Positions 44,771 through 56,501 of a stretch of DNA of 64,000 nucleotides are shown in pieces. The position numbers and the translations under genes are program-made. The stretch is from Capronia americana (Eukaryota; Ascomycota; Eurotiomycetes; Chaetothyriales; Herpotrichiellaceae), in contig JADWQD010000003.1 in assembly GCA_016110215.1 (NCBI GenBank), positions 2,046,001-2,110,000 on the forward strand, written 5' to 3'. Under the pieces are notes generated by a model, which did not search any database, was not told the DNA's origin, and saw only the letters and a program-made list of their open reading frames with translations. The first letter of the stretch is position 1. Each line of letters begins with the position of its first letter.

Positions 44771-47700
44771 CTACATGTCGACAGTCTCATTAAAGCGTAG
44801 GATGCCATTCGCCTTCATGACGCCGCTGACGCCATCCGGTTTCATCGCGAAAACCGAACTGTCAGCTTCCACGCCATGTGCAGGGGTGTCCTCCGCCGAG
44901 GCATCAGAGACAAGGACCAATCCAGCCTGCTTGATGGTCTCCGTGAGGGCAGGGACCATCTGCAAGATCCGGGCCGAGCAAGTTAACCCCATGAAGTTAT
45001 TCATCTGTGAAAGACGAGCCGTCTCCTTGATGGAGGTGCCCCGTGCGACTTCTGCTCCGAGCGAGTTGTTCGACGACTGCGGCGTGCTTTGCAGGCGGCC
45101 TAGGTCGTTGCATAGCAGGACGGGGTAGTTTGGCTGTTTCCAGTTCAGCGCGGTGCAGATGTTGGGATTGAAGGAAGAAAACACGATAGACCGCGTCAGG
45201 TCTGGAGATTGTGTTCGCAAGGCCCGCGCATGGTCAAACACCTCAGTCAGGATCGCGTCGGCGAAGGTGTTGATGTCGATGTTTGAGTAGACTCCGAGGT
45301 TGATATCGTCGTTGTTGGAGGGATAGAGGATGTGAAGATTGAGATTGAGTTGAACAGGCACCGCAGCCAAAACGCCGCGAAGGGTGAAAATTGACTTGGA
45401 AAGGCGGTCCTTCCAGTCAATGATGTTGACGCTTTCCAGAGCGGGCGCGCCGTCGCTGAGGAGAAGGTTGCCACTCATACCGAGATTCAGCAGGGAATCG
45501 TACTTGAGCTGACATAGTGAGACCTCGAGATTGTGGTACGGCACGAAATAGGACGGGTATATGACCGGCACTCTGTCGCGAGTCAGTTGCACAGTGATTT
45601 TGAGGTAGTCACCAGAGAGACTTGAGCCCGTCATCAATCCGCCCTGGTCGTCCAAGGCACTGGTTTGCCTCCAATAGAACGGAAATTGTGTGATTTCTAG
45701 CGTTTTTCCCGGGTAAGGCTTGATGACCTGGAAATTGAATTGGATTTGGCCGACAGCTCGCAGTCTCGGGTCGAACAAGGGTAGACAGCAACTCCCAGCG
45801 CTGCTCTCAAGTGCTTGGAAAACGTCAGGGAGGGCAACTGACTTGGCGATGACTTTGGAGCCGAAAGTGGGGAAGATCTCAAAGTCCAAGGAGAAGGTGC
45901 TGAGGTTTTCCACCTGGAAATAGACCGATCTTGTGTCCTCTTGAATCGGAAGCATCAGATTGCGAGGGATGAGGTCGGACGTCTTCGAAGAGATTGTCAG
46001 GCGTGCAGCGGGATACCTAGCCTCATTAAAGAATTGGATCGCCTTCGCTGCACGGTCGAAGTTGATGGCAACGAATGTTTTCGTGTCGAGGAAGCTGTGT
46101 CCGTATCGTCGTAGCGGCATGATGGGTGGTGGGAGCGAGAGGTCTGGGATGCCATCTGCGTCCATCGCGGTGGGCTCTTCCGGAGTGATCTCCATCGCAA
46201 GCATCTGGCTCTGTGGAGGAGCAACAACTCCCAGCCTAGTGGATGATCTTCGTTCAGCACGATGCTGGCTGGTTCGTGCCCAGAGCAGGTCCATACATTC
46301 CAGATGGCCTTCCCAGGTCGCGTAGTACATCGCCGTGAGGCCTTTCTCGTCGAGAGCCTCGGGATCTGCACCGTTTTCAAGCAGTGCCCGCAAGCACTCG
46401 ACTCTGCCTTCGCTTGCTGCGTGGAATAGCGGTGTCCATTGATACAGCTTGTCCCGTTGATTGAGGTCGGCTCCGTGCTGTCTAAGCAGCAACAAGAGGT
46501 CTGGCTTCTGGCTTGAGCGGGCGACAAGATGCTGAGGGAAGAGACCTTCTGCGTCGGCCAGTAATCTCGCGTTCCTCTCCAATAGCAGACTTGCGACTTC
46601 GATCGACTCATGCTGACAGGCCAGGTTTAGGGGGATGTGGTCAGTGTCCGACTGTGGATCAATCCTGGCATTGTTGGCGAGCAGAAGACGAACGCAATCG
46701 ATGCGGTGACGGACGATGCTGTGTATCAAAGGGGTGAAGTTGTCGTGATCCTTTAGATCAATCGTACTCGGTCCGGCTGCCAACAACTTCGCGACCATAG
46801 CAATTCTTCCCCTTAAACAGGCGTAATGTAAGGGCACCCTCCCGTAGGCATCGAGACGCGTAAGATCCACACCGTTCTCGAGGGCATAGTTCAATACACT
46901 TTCTTTGCCATAAATCGTCGCCTCATGCAAGCAATTGCGCTCGTTGATGTCATCTTCGGCGTGGATGTCAATCAGCCCAGAGTCGAAGAAGACGTTCAAC
47001 GACTCGTCGGGTGCTTCAGAGATGGTGGCCAGAAATATTCGGGTGAACCGATCGCGCGCGTCTGGAGAAGTGCCTAACCTCAAAAACCACTCGCGCAATG
47101 CGGCAACATTGCCTGCAGCAGAAGCTTGCAAGATCTGAAGGTCAATGTCACTCTCTTCTGTACCCACACGCTGACCGATTGTGCGATCCTGAGGTCTCGG
47201 CACCTCGTACTGTATGTTTTCGCCTTCGGCCCAGGCTTCAAGGTCGAGTCGGGCGGTGGTCGCTTTATCTGCGAGCTCTCGAAGTACATCTCGGTTGAAG
47301 CATGGTTGGATCTCAACGGCTCGCTGCAGGTAGATTTCTTTTGTCCTCGACTGGTCGTACAATCAGTAAAGTGCAACGGCTAGACAAGCGAGTCCCCTGT
47401 TCACCTTTGATGTTTTATCCCACTGGCATAGATCAGCTACAGCCTTAGCTTCCTTGATAGTGGCAGCTGGGACAAACCTTCTTCAGAATTTTCGATATTG
47501 CCGTCTCATTCACACCCACAAATTGCTGCGCTGTGTCAGCCTCTGGGCATCATTGAGATTGAGCATGGGTCGCACTTGAAGTTTATTGAGATCATTGTCG
47601 AATTGTTGAAACCCCTCAACCAAGGTTGCGAAACTTGCAGAGAGTCTCGAATTTGCGGCCAGTCTTGCTTGTATAACTCTCTTCTTGTCTTGTAGGGTTT

Positions 47701-48142
47701 TAAGGCGGAGCGAAAACTGAAGACAGTCAGCCTCGAGCTGCTAGAACAGGCTCAGCTTGAGGTACCTCCTCCTCTTTCTGCAGATAAAAGCCATTAACTT
47801 TCTCTATCTCGCGCTCCTAGAGATCGTGTCAGAAATTGCGCATACGGAGCGGCCGGCTCTGTGTGCCTACCAGTCGAAAGAAGAAGACCTCTTTATTCGC
47901 TCTAAGCGCGGCTTGTGTGTCGGTTGCTGCGGAACTACTCTGCGCGGAAATGGTAGGAGTGGCACTGAGTTGCTTGATGAGCTGCGAGAGAAAATGAGCG
48001 GAAAATCTTTCGAGAGCTGTATGGTCTGCCCCACCTTCTTCAGGGCCTTGTAATTGAGGAAACTGGCGGCATATTCAGGTAGATCCAACTGCTGGCGCTG
48101 GATCTGCTTGCCGAACTTCCTGGTCTCATTAAATTCGGACAT
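44771..48142 (-). CDS. nuc-2: NUC-2/PHO81-type phosphate sensor (SPX, ankyrin, GDPD-like)
   Basis: Seven exons (48,142-48,035, 47,981-47,871, 47,816-47,766, 47,716-47,576, 47,525-47,478, 47,422-47,405 and 47,350-44,771), all in phase, give 1018 residues. The N-terminal SPX domain spans the first six exons (KFGKQIQRQQLDLPEYAASF, FFFRLEREIEKVN, then FVGVNETAISKILKKWDK). Ankyrin repeats lie at about residues 300-530 (for example GRVPLHYACLRGR and WTPLFHAASEGR). The C-terminal part resembles the glycerophosphodiester phosphodiesterase-like region of PHO81. This architecture is that of NUC-2/PHO81, the CDK inhibitor that senses phosphate starvation and blocks the PHO80-PHO85 (PREG-PGOV) kinase, freeing the phosphate-acquisition regulator NUC-1. 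The gene is intact and is a core gene. Confidence 0.9.
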
Positions 48143-49467
48143 AATAAGAAAAGAAGAGGGCCGTACATGTTGCGTGCCAACGGACCATAGGCACTGGCTC
48201 AAAAGCCGGTGACTACGGGAAACTGTCGGCTCGATCAGACTATATCCTGCCCCGCGGTGAGCGACGGTTCGATCGGGGGATAGTTCAGTGACGGGCAGAG
48301 CCAAATGGAGAAGGTGCAAGGAGCGGTCTGTCGTACATTGGACAAACGAGTAGCCTTGTAGGAAAAATCTGCCCAGGACCAGCTTCATACGTCGACGGAA
48401 GCTTTCTTTTTGATGAATCGATGCAGTTAATGCAACATTGATCCCATGTCGAATTTTTCGGTGCCAGGGTCTAGGCGCGCCCGCACCCTTGGATAAAGCC
48501 GGCTTAGGCCCGTCTGAAGAACAGGTGTCTGGGGGCGCTGAGAAGACCAGTGGAAATACGAGCAGCAGACAGGCTGGTATAGAGACGACAGACGGGCGAA
48601 TCAAACGATGCGGATCACGCACGCGGTCCGGCGGAGAAGCGTCGTGAAACGGCACAATGGCGACCCAGATGAAACTCGTCCCGGCACGGCACGTCACGTT
48701 GATTTGACGAGGCTGAGGCAAGGTAGATAGAAATACGGCAACCCAAGGGCGACTCGACCAGTCTAGGCTGGTTCGTGCATGTCGCCGGCACCGAAAAGAA
48801 TGTCATGTTTTGGCAATGATGTTGACTTTTCTGGCTAGCATCCATGCAGTGCGGCAGAGGCCAATGAGCGTCGTCGAGGCGCAACATCGAAACGCCGGCC
48901 TTGGCATGCGTCAGTGACACATGCGCTGTCCGTAAGCGGCGGCCACATTCTTTGTGCGACGTGTGCGACCTCGTCTTTGCGAGGAATCTGACTTGCAGAC
49001 GTGACTGTGTACATCTGCCGGAAACAGCAGGAGGAACAGAGACATCCGTCTCGCCGTGGTTATCTGCTCGTGTCAGAGGCCAAGGTGACGCTGCCCGGGT
49101 CAACAAAGACGCTTTGTTCGACCTCGCCGCATTAAAGATCGCTCATTCCATCTACCAACCTCAACGTCGCGCCCTGTCTCCGTTGTGGATGTCGATTCCA
49201 AGGGAGTAGTGACTTTGCGTACCTCTCGTCAGTCCATGACGTCTCTTCTTGCGCGCCGCATTCTTCGTCTCCTGAGTGCAAACGCACGGCCTTGAAGCTA
49301 CATCATCAGTCTGTTCCAGGCGAAAGAAAGGAGTATATCACTTTCGTTGTCCCTTCGTCTCTACTACTTGTCCCTATCTCTCATTATCATTGAAATCGAA
49401 GATATCCCCTTGATCCAGCAAGTGTAGGAGCGCCGAAAGAAAATCACGCAAGACACACGTCGTTACG
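48143..49467. other. Intergenic region upstream of NUC-2 and the proline-rich gene
   Basis: About 1.3 kb forming a divergent promoter region. Open frames continue upstream of the SPX start but without a splice or ATG that would extend it; no gene recognised. Confidence 0.5.
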
Positions 49468-50385
49468 ATGCCACCGATTCCAGTCCACACGGCTTCGCCC
49501 ATCAACACCAACATCCCTTCCCACGCGTTCGACGCCTCCCCCAGCACTGCCGCCGCCCGATACACACCCGTTACGGCAGAGTCACGCCCAAACTCGACAG
49601 AGCCCGGCCTGGGTGCATCTCCATCGCAATCTCCACGAGCAACTCTTTCTCAACCCACCAACACAGAAGCCAGCACACACAACGGGAGATTCAATCCAAC
49701 ACCAACGGCGCCCCTACAGCCGGCCGATCGCGCAACATCAGAGAGCACTCCTCCACCGCCGCAGCCAGGTGCAGTTCCGTCGCCGTACTCTCTCAGTCCC
49801 ACCCTTGTGCCGTCCGTGCCAATCCCACCACATCCTCTTGAGATTCCTTACGCGAGGCCATATGCAGCCCCCAATGCTTCACCACCGCGTGTTACAGCTG
49901 CCCCAGTGCAACCGCAAACACCAATCCACTCACTCCCACTTCCCATCCAAAACCCCCCCTCTCACAGCACAGTCTTCACACCCACACGCTCGGTCCCTTC
50001 CGCAGGGGTGACCTCCATTTCTACAAGCCCAAGCTACAGCTACACATCTCCAAGCTACACTCTTCCACAACCGCCGGAATTACACGATCTCTCGCATCCC
50101 CCTGGCTACCAGCAGGACCACCACTCCTCCTTTGACGACAAACCGATCGAGTTCTGCCAAGAGACGGATTTCAAAGCCACGCTTTCACCCCTGTCAGCGT
50201 CACGAAGAGGAGCTGGAATATTAGATTTGGAATGGACATTCGGCTCCCCGAACGGCAGCGCCAATGCCGACAACAACGTGGTGCAGACAGCCATTTCCTG
50301 GGCAAGAGCTGCCGGGAAGAGACTGAGCATGACGGAGAAACAAATATGGAAGACCATCAATGGGGAGGAAGATGAAAAATATTGA
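49468..50385 (+). CDS. Proline/serine/threonine-rich hypothetical protein
   Basis: Single exon, 305 residues, ATG at 49,468. About two thirds of the protein is low-complexity and rich in P, S, T and A, likely disordered. The C-terminal 60 residues are different: FDDKPIEFCQETDF, then ILDLEWTFGS and AISWARAAGKRLSMTEKQIWKTING, which look like a conserved helical tail. There is no signal peptide, membrane segment or known domain. The tail suggests a partner-binding module, but I do not recognise the family. Confidence 0.7.
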   Translation: MPPIPVHTASPINTNIPSHAFDASPSTAAARYTPVTAESRPNSTEPGLGASPSQSPRATLSQPTNTEASTHNGRFNPTPTAPLQPADRATSESTPPPPQPGAVPSPYSLSPTLVPSVPIPPHPLEIPYARPYAAPNASPPRVTAAPVQPQTPIHSLPLPIQNPPSHSTVFTPTRSVPSAGVTSISTSPSYSYTSPSYTLPQPPELHDLSHPPGYQQDHHSSFDDKPIEFCQETDFKATLSPLSASRRGAGILDLEWTFGSPNGSANADNNVVQTAISWARAAGKRLSMTEKQIWKTINGEEDEKY

Positions 50386-51422
50386 CCGCGAGGTTATGGT
50401 ATGGACTGCTTGCGCAAAATGTCCTGAATTTGGACTCATTACTTCGAGCAACCGGTGGTACTCTGGAAATCGCAGCCTGCACTTCGACTTGGCGAGAAAG
50501 GACATACAGTGATCCTGCTGAACCACGAAACTGACGAACCTCGCACATGATCCTGTTCTTCATTTTCCGTTCACACCACAAGAGACATTGATGAACGATC
50601 GATCAATGGAATGAGAGTATCTGGGCCAGAAGCGGCAGAATCATGAGTGTGTCAAACCGTGGAACTAGCATCGTCAAACCTAGAGTAGAATGACAATCGC
50701 TTTTACGGGAGTAGACAGCCTGCAACAACAATAGAATAAACTAAGACACAAGATCGTTCAGTAACTTCGGCGTCATATTTCGCGCCCTTTACAAGAATTA
50801 AATTGAACTTTGAGGATATCTGAAATTGCAGTGACAAAGGTCGCAATGTACAGGTCGTCCATGCGTCAACTCACTCTCACCCGCTTAGCCAGTCGTTACA
50901 CCCACACCAGCAGTTGATTGTTATTAGTGCTTGACGGGCAGGCGAGGAAGCGAATGATGATGGCAGGCTACGACGAGGACGAGCAGTCTCACAAAGCGAC
51001 GACGAGTGATAGAGCTCAAGAAGGCTGAGAACTGCACGGCTCGAGGCAATAAAGTACAAATTGCGAGTGTATGAGGAGCGAAGGATTGGAAAGCCAGAAA
51101 CCCCATTGCATAATGTAAACAATAACCCCAACGACTGTCTCAACGAAAAAGTTGCTTAACGCGAGCCCCATGATCCCTCGTGAAGTCCCCCTTTCGTTGT
51201 GTGGTCGTTGATGTCTCTATTTGCAAGATGTGCTTCATCCACTCTTCATCCTTTGTGTGCTGCCAACTGCGGCCACCGGACGCCTCACCAATTCATCGTA
51301 CACTGTTTTCTCCACCTTCCAACTGAAGGCACCACATTACCCCATGCATCCCTCTGGTATGTACCACTTTTGCGATAGGATAAGTCGCTTGTCAGGATAG
51401 TCGCGGTTGGGTGAAGAGGCGC
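50386..51422. other. Intergenic region
   Basis: About 1 kb between two 3' ends. No gene recognised on either strand; likely the 3' UTRs of the proline-rich gene and the ADP/ATP carrier. Confidence 0.5.
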
Positions 51423-53033
51423 TTAGCCGGAACCGCCCGCGAACTTCTTGCCGAACATGAGAAGTTGGACCTCTGTAAGATAGTTAGTATAAAAGCCAGA
51501 TGGTGCAAGAGAGACACGTACGATCGTAGATGGAGAGCACACCGGCACCAGCGACACCACGCAGGATGTTGGCACCAGCACCCTTGAAGAATGATCGGAC
51601 ACCCTCAGCGGCCATGATCTTCTGGGCAGCATCGAAAGAGCTCTTGTATTTGACAGCCTGCGAAAATGGTTAGTATTCGTTCGCCGAATCCTGGACGATA
51701 TACATACCTCGCCAGACGTCATCATCATGCGACGACGGATTGTATCAAGAGGGTAGGAAGCGATACCGGCACCGGTGGTAACACCCCAGCCGAGCATGAA
51801 TGAGGCCAAGAAGTTACCTTCGAGAGGACCGACCAAGAGGACAGGCTTGATAGAGTCGTACAAGCCGAAGTAGAGACCACGGTAGACGATGATTCCAAGA
51901 ACGGAGGGACCGAAACCACGGTAAAGACCAGCAATACCATCAGAGGCGAGAGTCTTGCGGTAGACATCGACCAGACCGTTGAATTGACGACCACCACCAC
52001 CCTTGGCAGCAGATTTGGCATCGTTGGCAAGACGGGTACTATATATAGTTAGCATGAGGTCACGATGACTGGTGCACGGGATGGCACATACCGGGCGTAG
52101 TCGAGAGAGTAGACGAAGAGCAGGGAAGTGGCGCCGGCAGCACCACCGGAGGCCAGGTTACCAGCCATCCACTTCCAGTATCCATCACGCTCCTTCTTGA
52201 AAGCAAACATCGACTTGTAGGTATCGCGGAAAGCAAAGTTCAGGGCCTGGGTGGGGAAGTATCGAATAACGTTGGCAGTGTTTCCTCTCCACAGGGCCAT
52301 GACACCTTCGCTCTTTGCGGTTCGGCTGAAGCAGTCGATGATACCGTTGTATTTGCGGTCGAGACGACCGGCTTTGAGCATTTCATCCTGTAGTTGGAGT
52401 GTAAGTCATTGTTCCTCATCCTTGGCCGAGGCGATGTTATCATCCGGTAGGAGGATTTGATAAGCGAATTCTTCAACCGAAGTTGAAACGGACGCGCCGG
52501 AGATGGGAGGGAATGATCGCATCGCATGTGAAAGTATATCCGCAAGGATAGGCAATGAACGTCGCAGGCTGGCATACCTGATTCTGGATCAAGAGCTTGA
52601 CACGCTCAATGGGGGCGGCGGCAGTTTTCTATCAAGTTTTGGTTAGATTTCGATCTTTAAGAGGCGAACAAGTAGTATGTTGACTTACTGAGACGGCGGC
52701 AGACACACCACCCATCAAAAAATCAACCACGAAGCCTTTCCATGTTGTTAGCCGCCATTGTCTATGACCTCAAATTCCCGTCAAGCGGATCTCCGAGACG
52801 TCATGCAGTCCGCATAGGTCGGCGTTGGCAATGGTGAGGCTTACCGGGCATGCCCATAAAGGACTTTTCGGCCTGGTTTACTTCTCTGGAAGGAAAATGT
52901 TAGCTCCGGCGCGAGATAGTATGGATCGGTCCTCAGATGGTGCTCGTGCAGCTTAGAGAGGCGGCCGAAACACCATCGGGTGAGAGACCGGTGAAACGAC
53001 ATGGGAACGAGCGCGGACTTACCCCTTCGCCAT
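51423..53033 (-). CDS. aac: Mitochondrial ADP/ATP carrier
   Basis: Eight short exons (53,033-53,023, 52,885-52,845, 52,735-52,689, 52,628-52,578, 52,387-52,092, 52,038-51,708, 51,657-51,522 and 51,472-51,423) add to 320 residues. The carrier shows the family signature RRRMMM (residues about 255-260), three mitochondrial-carrier repeats with P-x-D/E-x-x-K/R motifs (for example PIERVKLLIQNQ and PLDTIRRRM), and the AAC-specific ending LSIYDQVQLLMFGKKF. It exchanges ADP and ATP across the inner mitochondrial membrane. Many introns near the 5' end are usual for this gene in filamentous ascomycetes. Core housekeeping gene. Confidence 0.95.
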
Positions 53034-53710
53034 CTTGACGGTGGTTGCAAGTCACTGAGGACTACGATTGAGTGGAGAGAAGGGAAGGAAATGATGGGAC
53101 CAAGGAAGGAGGAAGATGCAGAGATGCGAAAAAGAGAGAATCGAAGTTCTGAAGCGGACAGTTATTTTTCAAAGGGATTGGAGCTCGACTGGTGCTAAAC
53201 CCGATACGGCAAGGCCTTGATCTCACATCAGTGTGCATTGCGGTGCGGTCTTCCCGAGCGACCAGCGCGACCCCAAGCAGGAAGGCCCTTCAGTCCCGCC
53301 CGGGCAATTATCGTCTGCAATCAAAAAATTTGGCGGCTACGGCATCCACACCTTCTCACCCTAAATCATTCTCCCGGCCAGGCCGGCCACAGCAACCGTT
53401 GCCCCTATCGCGCTTGCCCGGGCGCTGCCTCGGGTTGTTCGGTCTGGCGTGAGGTAATTTTCTCAGCTGTTCTTTCATCCATCCATTTTGCCGCAAACAC
53501 CACAAAGTTTCGTTTTTTCCACGATCCACAAAATACTCCAGATCTCCAGCGACGAGAGCTCGTTTCGAGAAATGCGGCTCTGGTGCACCTGTACGAATAC
53601 GAATAGAATCCATGTGTTCGACACATGTCACATGGTGTGTTTACCTGCTACAAGTCTCATGCAAAGCAAGTATTGAGCATCGAATTGGCATACAGTCTTT
53701 CGAACATCTT
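53034..53710. other. Promoter/terminator region between carrier and KRI1
   Basis: About 680 bases: promoter of the ADP/ATP carrier and the 3' end of KRI1, both minus strand. Nothing else recognised. Confidence 0.5.
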
Positions 53711-55600
53711 TCATCCAGCAACAGCGTCGACTTCTGCCTTCGCCTTCTTGCTCTTTCTTCTCTTCTTTTTCTTCTTTCCTTCAGTCTTTATGTCCACCCC
53801 GCCCTCATCGTCATCAGCCTTCTCATTGACGTCCAGCTGTGCAGGGATCAGATTGGTCGCATTGAGACCTTCCTCATTACCAAATGTGTCCAGGCGCCAT
53901 TTCCTCAGCCTCGCCTTCTTTCCCAAGTTCTTTGCGTCTTTGCGTTTCTTCTCTGGATCACGGAAAGATGCCAGCTTCTTCAGTCCGGCGAACTCGTTCA
54001 AGGCTTTGTCCTCGGCTAACAAGATATCTCTGGCGGTCAAACCGAAGCTCTTTGGTGATGTCTCTCGGTACTTGAACCCAGCAGCTTTCTTGTGGTTTGG
54101 CAAGGACGCTTCGAGGTCCATCTGGAGTTGGTCATCGACCAATTGTTCGATAATCCTCCGCTCCCTCCTGGCATCTCTCTTCTCGTCCTCGTTCACTCGT
54201 TTGTTCTTCTTCCGCTTCTTTGCCGGCTTTTCTTCGTCCGTCAAGCTGAAATCGGCCCTCTCTTCATCTTCGAAATCGGGAACAATGTCTTTTATGTCGA
54301 TATCGTCCTCGAACTTGGGCTTGCGGGGCTTCTGCTTCTTGCTCTCAGCATCGCTCTCGCTCCCAACATCTTGGTCTGCATAGTATTCGTCGCCGAAGCG
54401 CTTCTGCATCTCCTCTTCCCACTTGGCATCGTCCCAATCACCGTCAACAAAATGTGACCAGTCCTCAGGCTGGATATCCTTGGTCTTGATACCAGCGGCC
54501 CGCTTGATTCTGCGCACCTTCTCCTCAAGCTCTTCAATCTTCAATTTACGGAGGCGAGCTTTCTCTTCTTTCCGTAACTGCTTTTCAGCTTCTTTGTTCG
54601 CCTTTTCGGCCTCTCTCTTCTTCTGTCTCGGATTTGCCTCAGTCCTCCGCACCGAATATTTCGCGGCCAAGTCTCTTGCGTGCGAACGCAGCTTCTCATT
54701 CGATTTCTCGGGATCTTCGAATCTGAGATTGTATGCTTCTTCAAACTCCTCCGCCCGGCGCTCCTCCTCATCGTCATCGGATTCGAAGGGGTGAAGGGGA
54801 GCAGCATCTGAAGTTGCCCAGGCTCTAGAGGCCATAAAATTTGACAGGAACGTCTCGGGGTCTTTGTCCGCGCTTTCAACATCCAAAACCGGCTGCTGCT
54901 TCTTGCTTGGCTTCTCTCTGTATTTCGCAACCAAGAATTTGCCATCGGTGGGGTCTTCTGCCTCGTCTTCATCGTCGGACTGGGCTGCAGCTGCGTTGAT
55001 TTCGCCAATGATTGATTTCTTCAGTTGGTCCTGCTCTTGATTGTATGACAGGGGAGCAGGGTCTTCTTCGTCTTTGACTGTGTCGCCCCTGAGCAGATTC
55101 TGTCGATGGTAATCTTGCAGATTCATTGGTTTCTCCTTCTTGACCTTGGAGTTCGCCTCCTGCTCATCGTCTACTTGAGCATAAAAAGTGGTAGACGCAT
55201 CGTAGACTCGGGGATCTTTCGAACGGATGGCATTGATGGTAGCCATGATCTCGCTGTCAAGCGCCTCGGTAGCAAATTCCCCTTCATCTTCGGATTCACT
55301 CGTCGATTCGTCGTCAGAGCCAGATTCGTCGCTGCCTGCACCGCCGGCTGCGTCCCGCTTGCGTTTTCGAGACGCGGAGGATTTGCCGTGTTTCTCTTCT
55401 ACTACGACAGAAGTCAGTATGAACCTATGTCAAACCGTGGCGGATAGCAATTTCGTACATCTCGCGAGTTCCTCCCGCTTCTTGTTATGCTCAAAGCGGC
55501 GGGCATAGTCCTCGTTGACCTTGAGCGCCGGCTTGGTTATAATCTCCGCACCACCGTCCTCGCTATCGGAAGAGTCACTACTCATCAACTCGCGAGCCAT
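53711..55600 (-). CDS. kri1: KRI1-like ribosome biogenesis protein
   Basis: Two exons, 55,600-55,459 and 55,401-53,711, give 610 residues. The N-terminus is acidic (SSDSSDSEDG) with ALKVNEDYARRFEHNKKREEL, the KRI1 start pattern. Middle parts are highly charged with KKREAEKANKEAEKQLRKEE coiled-coil-like stretches and DWSHFVDGDWDDAKWEEEM. The C-terminal block has DLEASLPNHKKAAGFKYRE, TARDILLAED and FAGLKKLASFRDPEKKRKD, matching the KRI1 C-terminal domain, then a basic tail KKKKRRKSKKAKA. KRI1 acts in the nucleolus with KRR1 in 40S subunit assembly. Many open frames on the opposite strand here are shadows of this biased sequence. Confidence 0.95.
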
Positions 55601-56501
55601 GGCTGAGAAGGGGTTTATGGAGTGTGCACGAGAATACAGCCTCTTTTGCGTTGACGGTTGGAGAATTGGATGGGTTTGCGATGCTCAAAAAAGTCTCTCC
55701 GCATGCGCACGGAAAATTGAGGCACCGACGGCTTGGCAAGATTGCTGGCGATGTAGATTTTGCTCCGCATTGAAGTTTCATCTCAGAGCCTGGCTTCACG
55801 GGCAGTTGTTGAACAAAGGGAAGCTGTCATCATCGAAATTGAACTTGTAGTAGCTCAAGTCTTTTCCTGGTGAATTGGCTTGATTACGCGAGATAGAAGG
55901 GCCAGAGGGGCTAGGAAGAACAATGTATGCGAATTGACACGGCTTTTAATGTTGCAATGCTTCATTTCTGCACATGGGATTGATGGGGGGGAGCGCGTAT
56001 ATTTCAGGACTCGCGTTTCTTTCGTTCCTTTCATGATGTAAAGCTACCTACAGTACGAGGTAGAAGTCGCTGTCATTCTAATCAGCTTCACCCCCCACAG
56101 GAACCATGTTGTTTCCTGTTCACATCTATTCCCATTACCACCAGTGGCGCGCCGCTCAAATGGCGACAATGTTGTTAACCAGTCTTGGCCCCAAGCTTTC
56201 GTCGGTGCAGTGATATGCCGATGTGCAGCTTGACGTCGTTGGTCTCTGAAGTGCGGTTCAGCGCAGCCTTGGAGACGCGCATTTGTTGTACCTTTATCTA
56301 TCAATTCTATTACATCGTTAACCAAAACTCTCGGCTTGCCTGCTCTGCCAGTTCGCGATTCATCCCCCCGTCTCCCCTTTTGAATTTGTTTCACGTCATT
56401 GCCCGTACGGCCGTGGAGGCATCCTGACCGATGACTCGCCTGGGCTCGGCTTCAATCTCTACACTGCCTATTCCGCTCCTCGGGTCGTGCCAGCAACCAC
56501 G
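55601..56501. other. Divergent promoter region
   Basis: 900 bases between the KRI1 start and the LAM-type gene start on the other strand. No gene recognised. Confidence 0.5.

Noticed and set aside
47867..48721. Long minus-strand frame that includes the SPX start and extends upstream
   Set aside because: The upstream part has no conserved sequence; the SPX domain begins at the ATG at 48,142, so the rest is 5' untranslated or chance.
53625..54383. 252-codon plus-strand frame rich in S and F
   Set aside because: Complement of the lysine/glutamate-rich KRI1 coding sequence; a compositional shadow.
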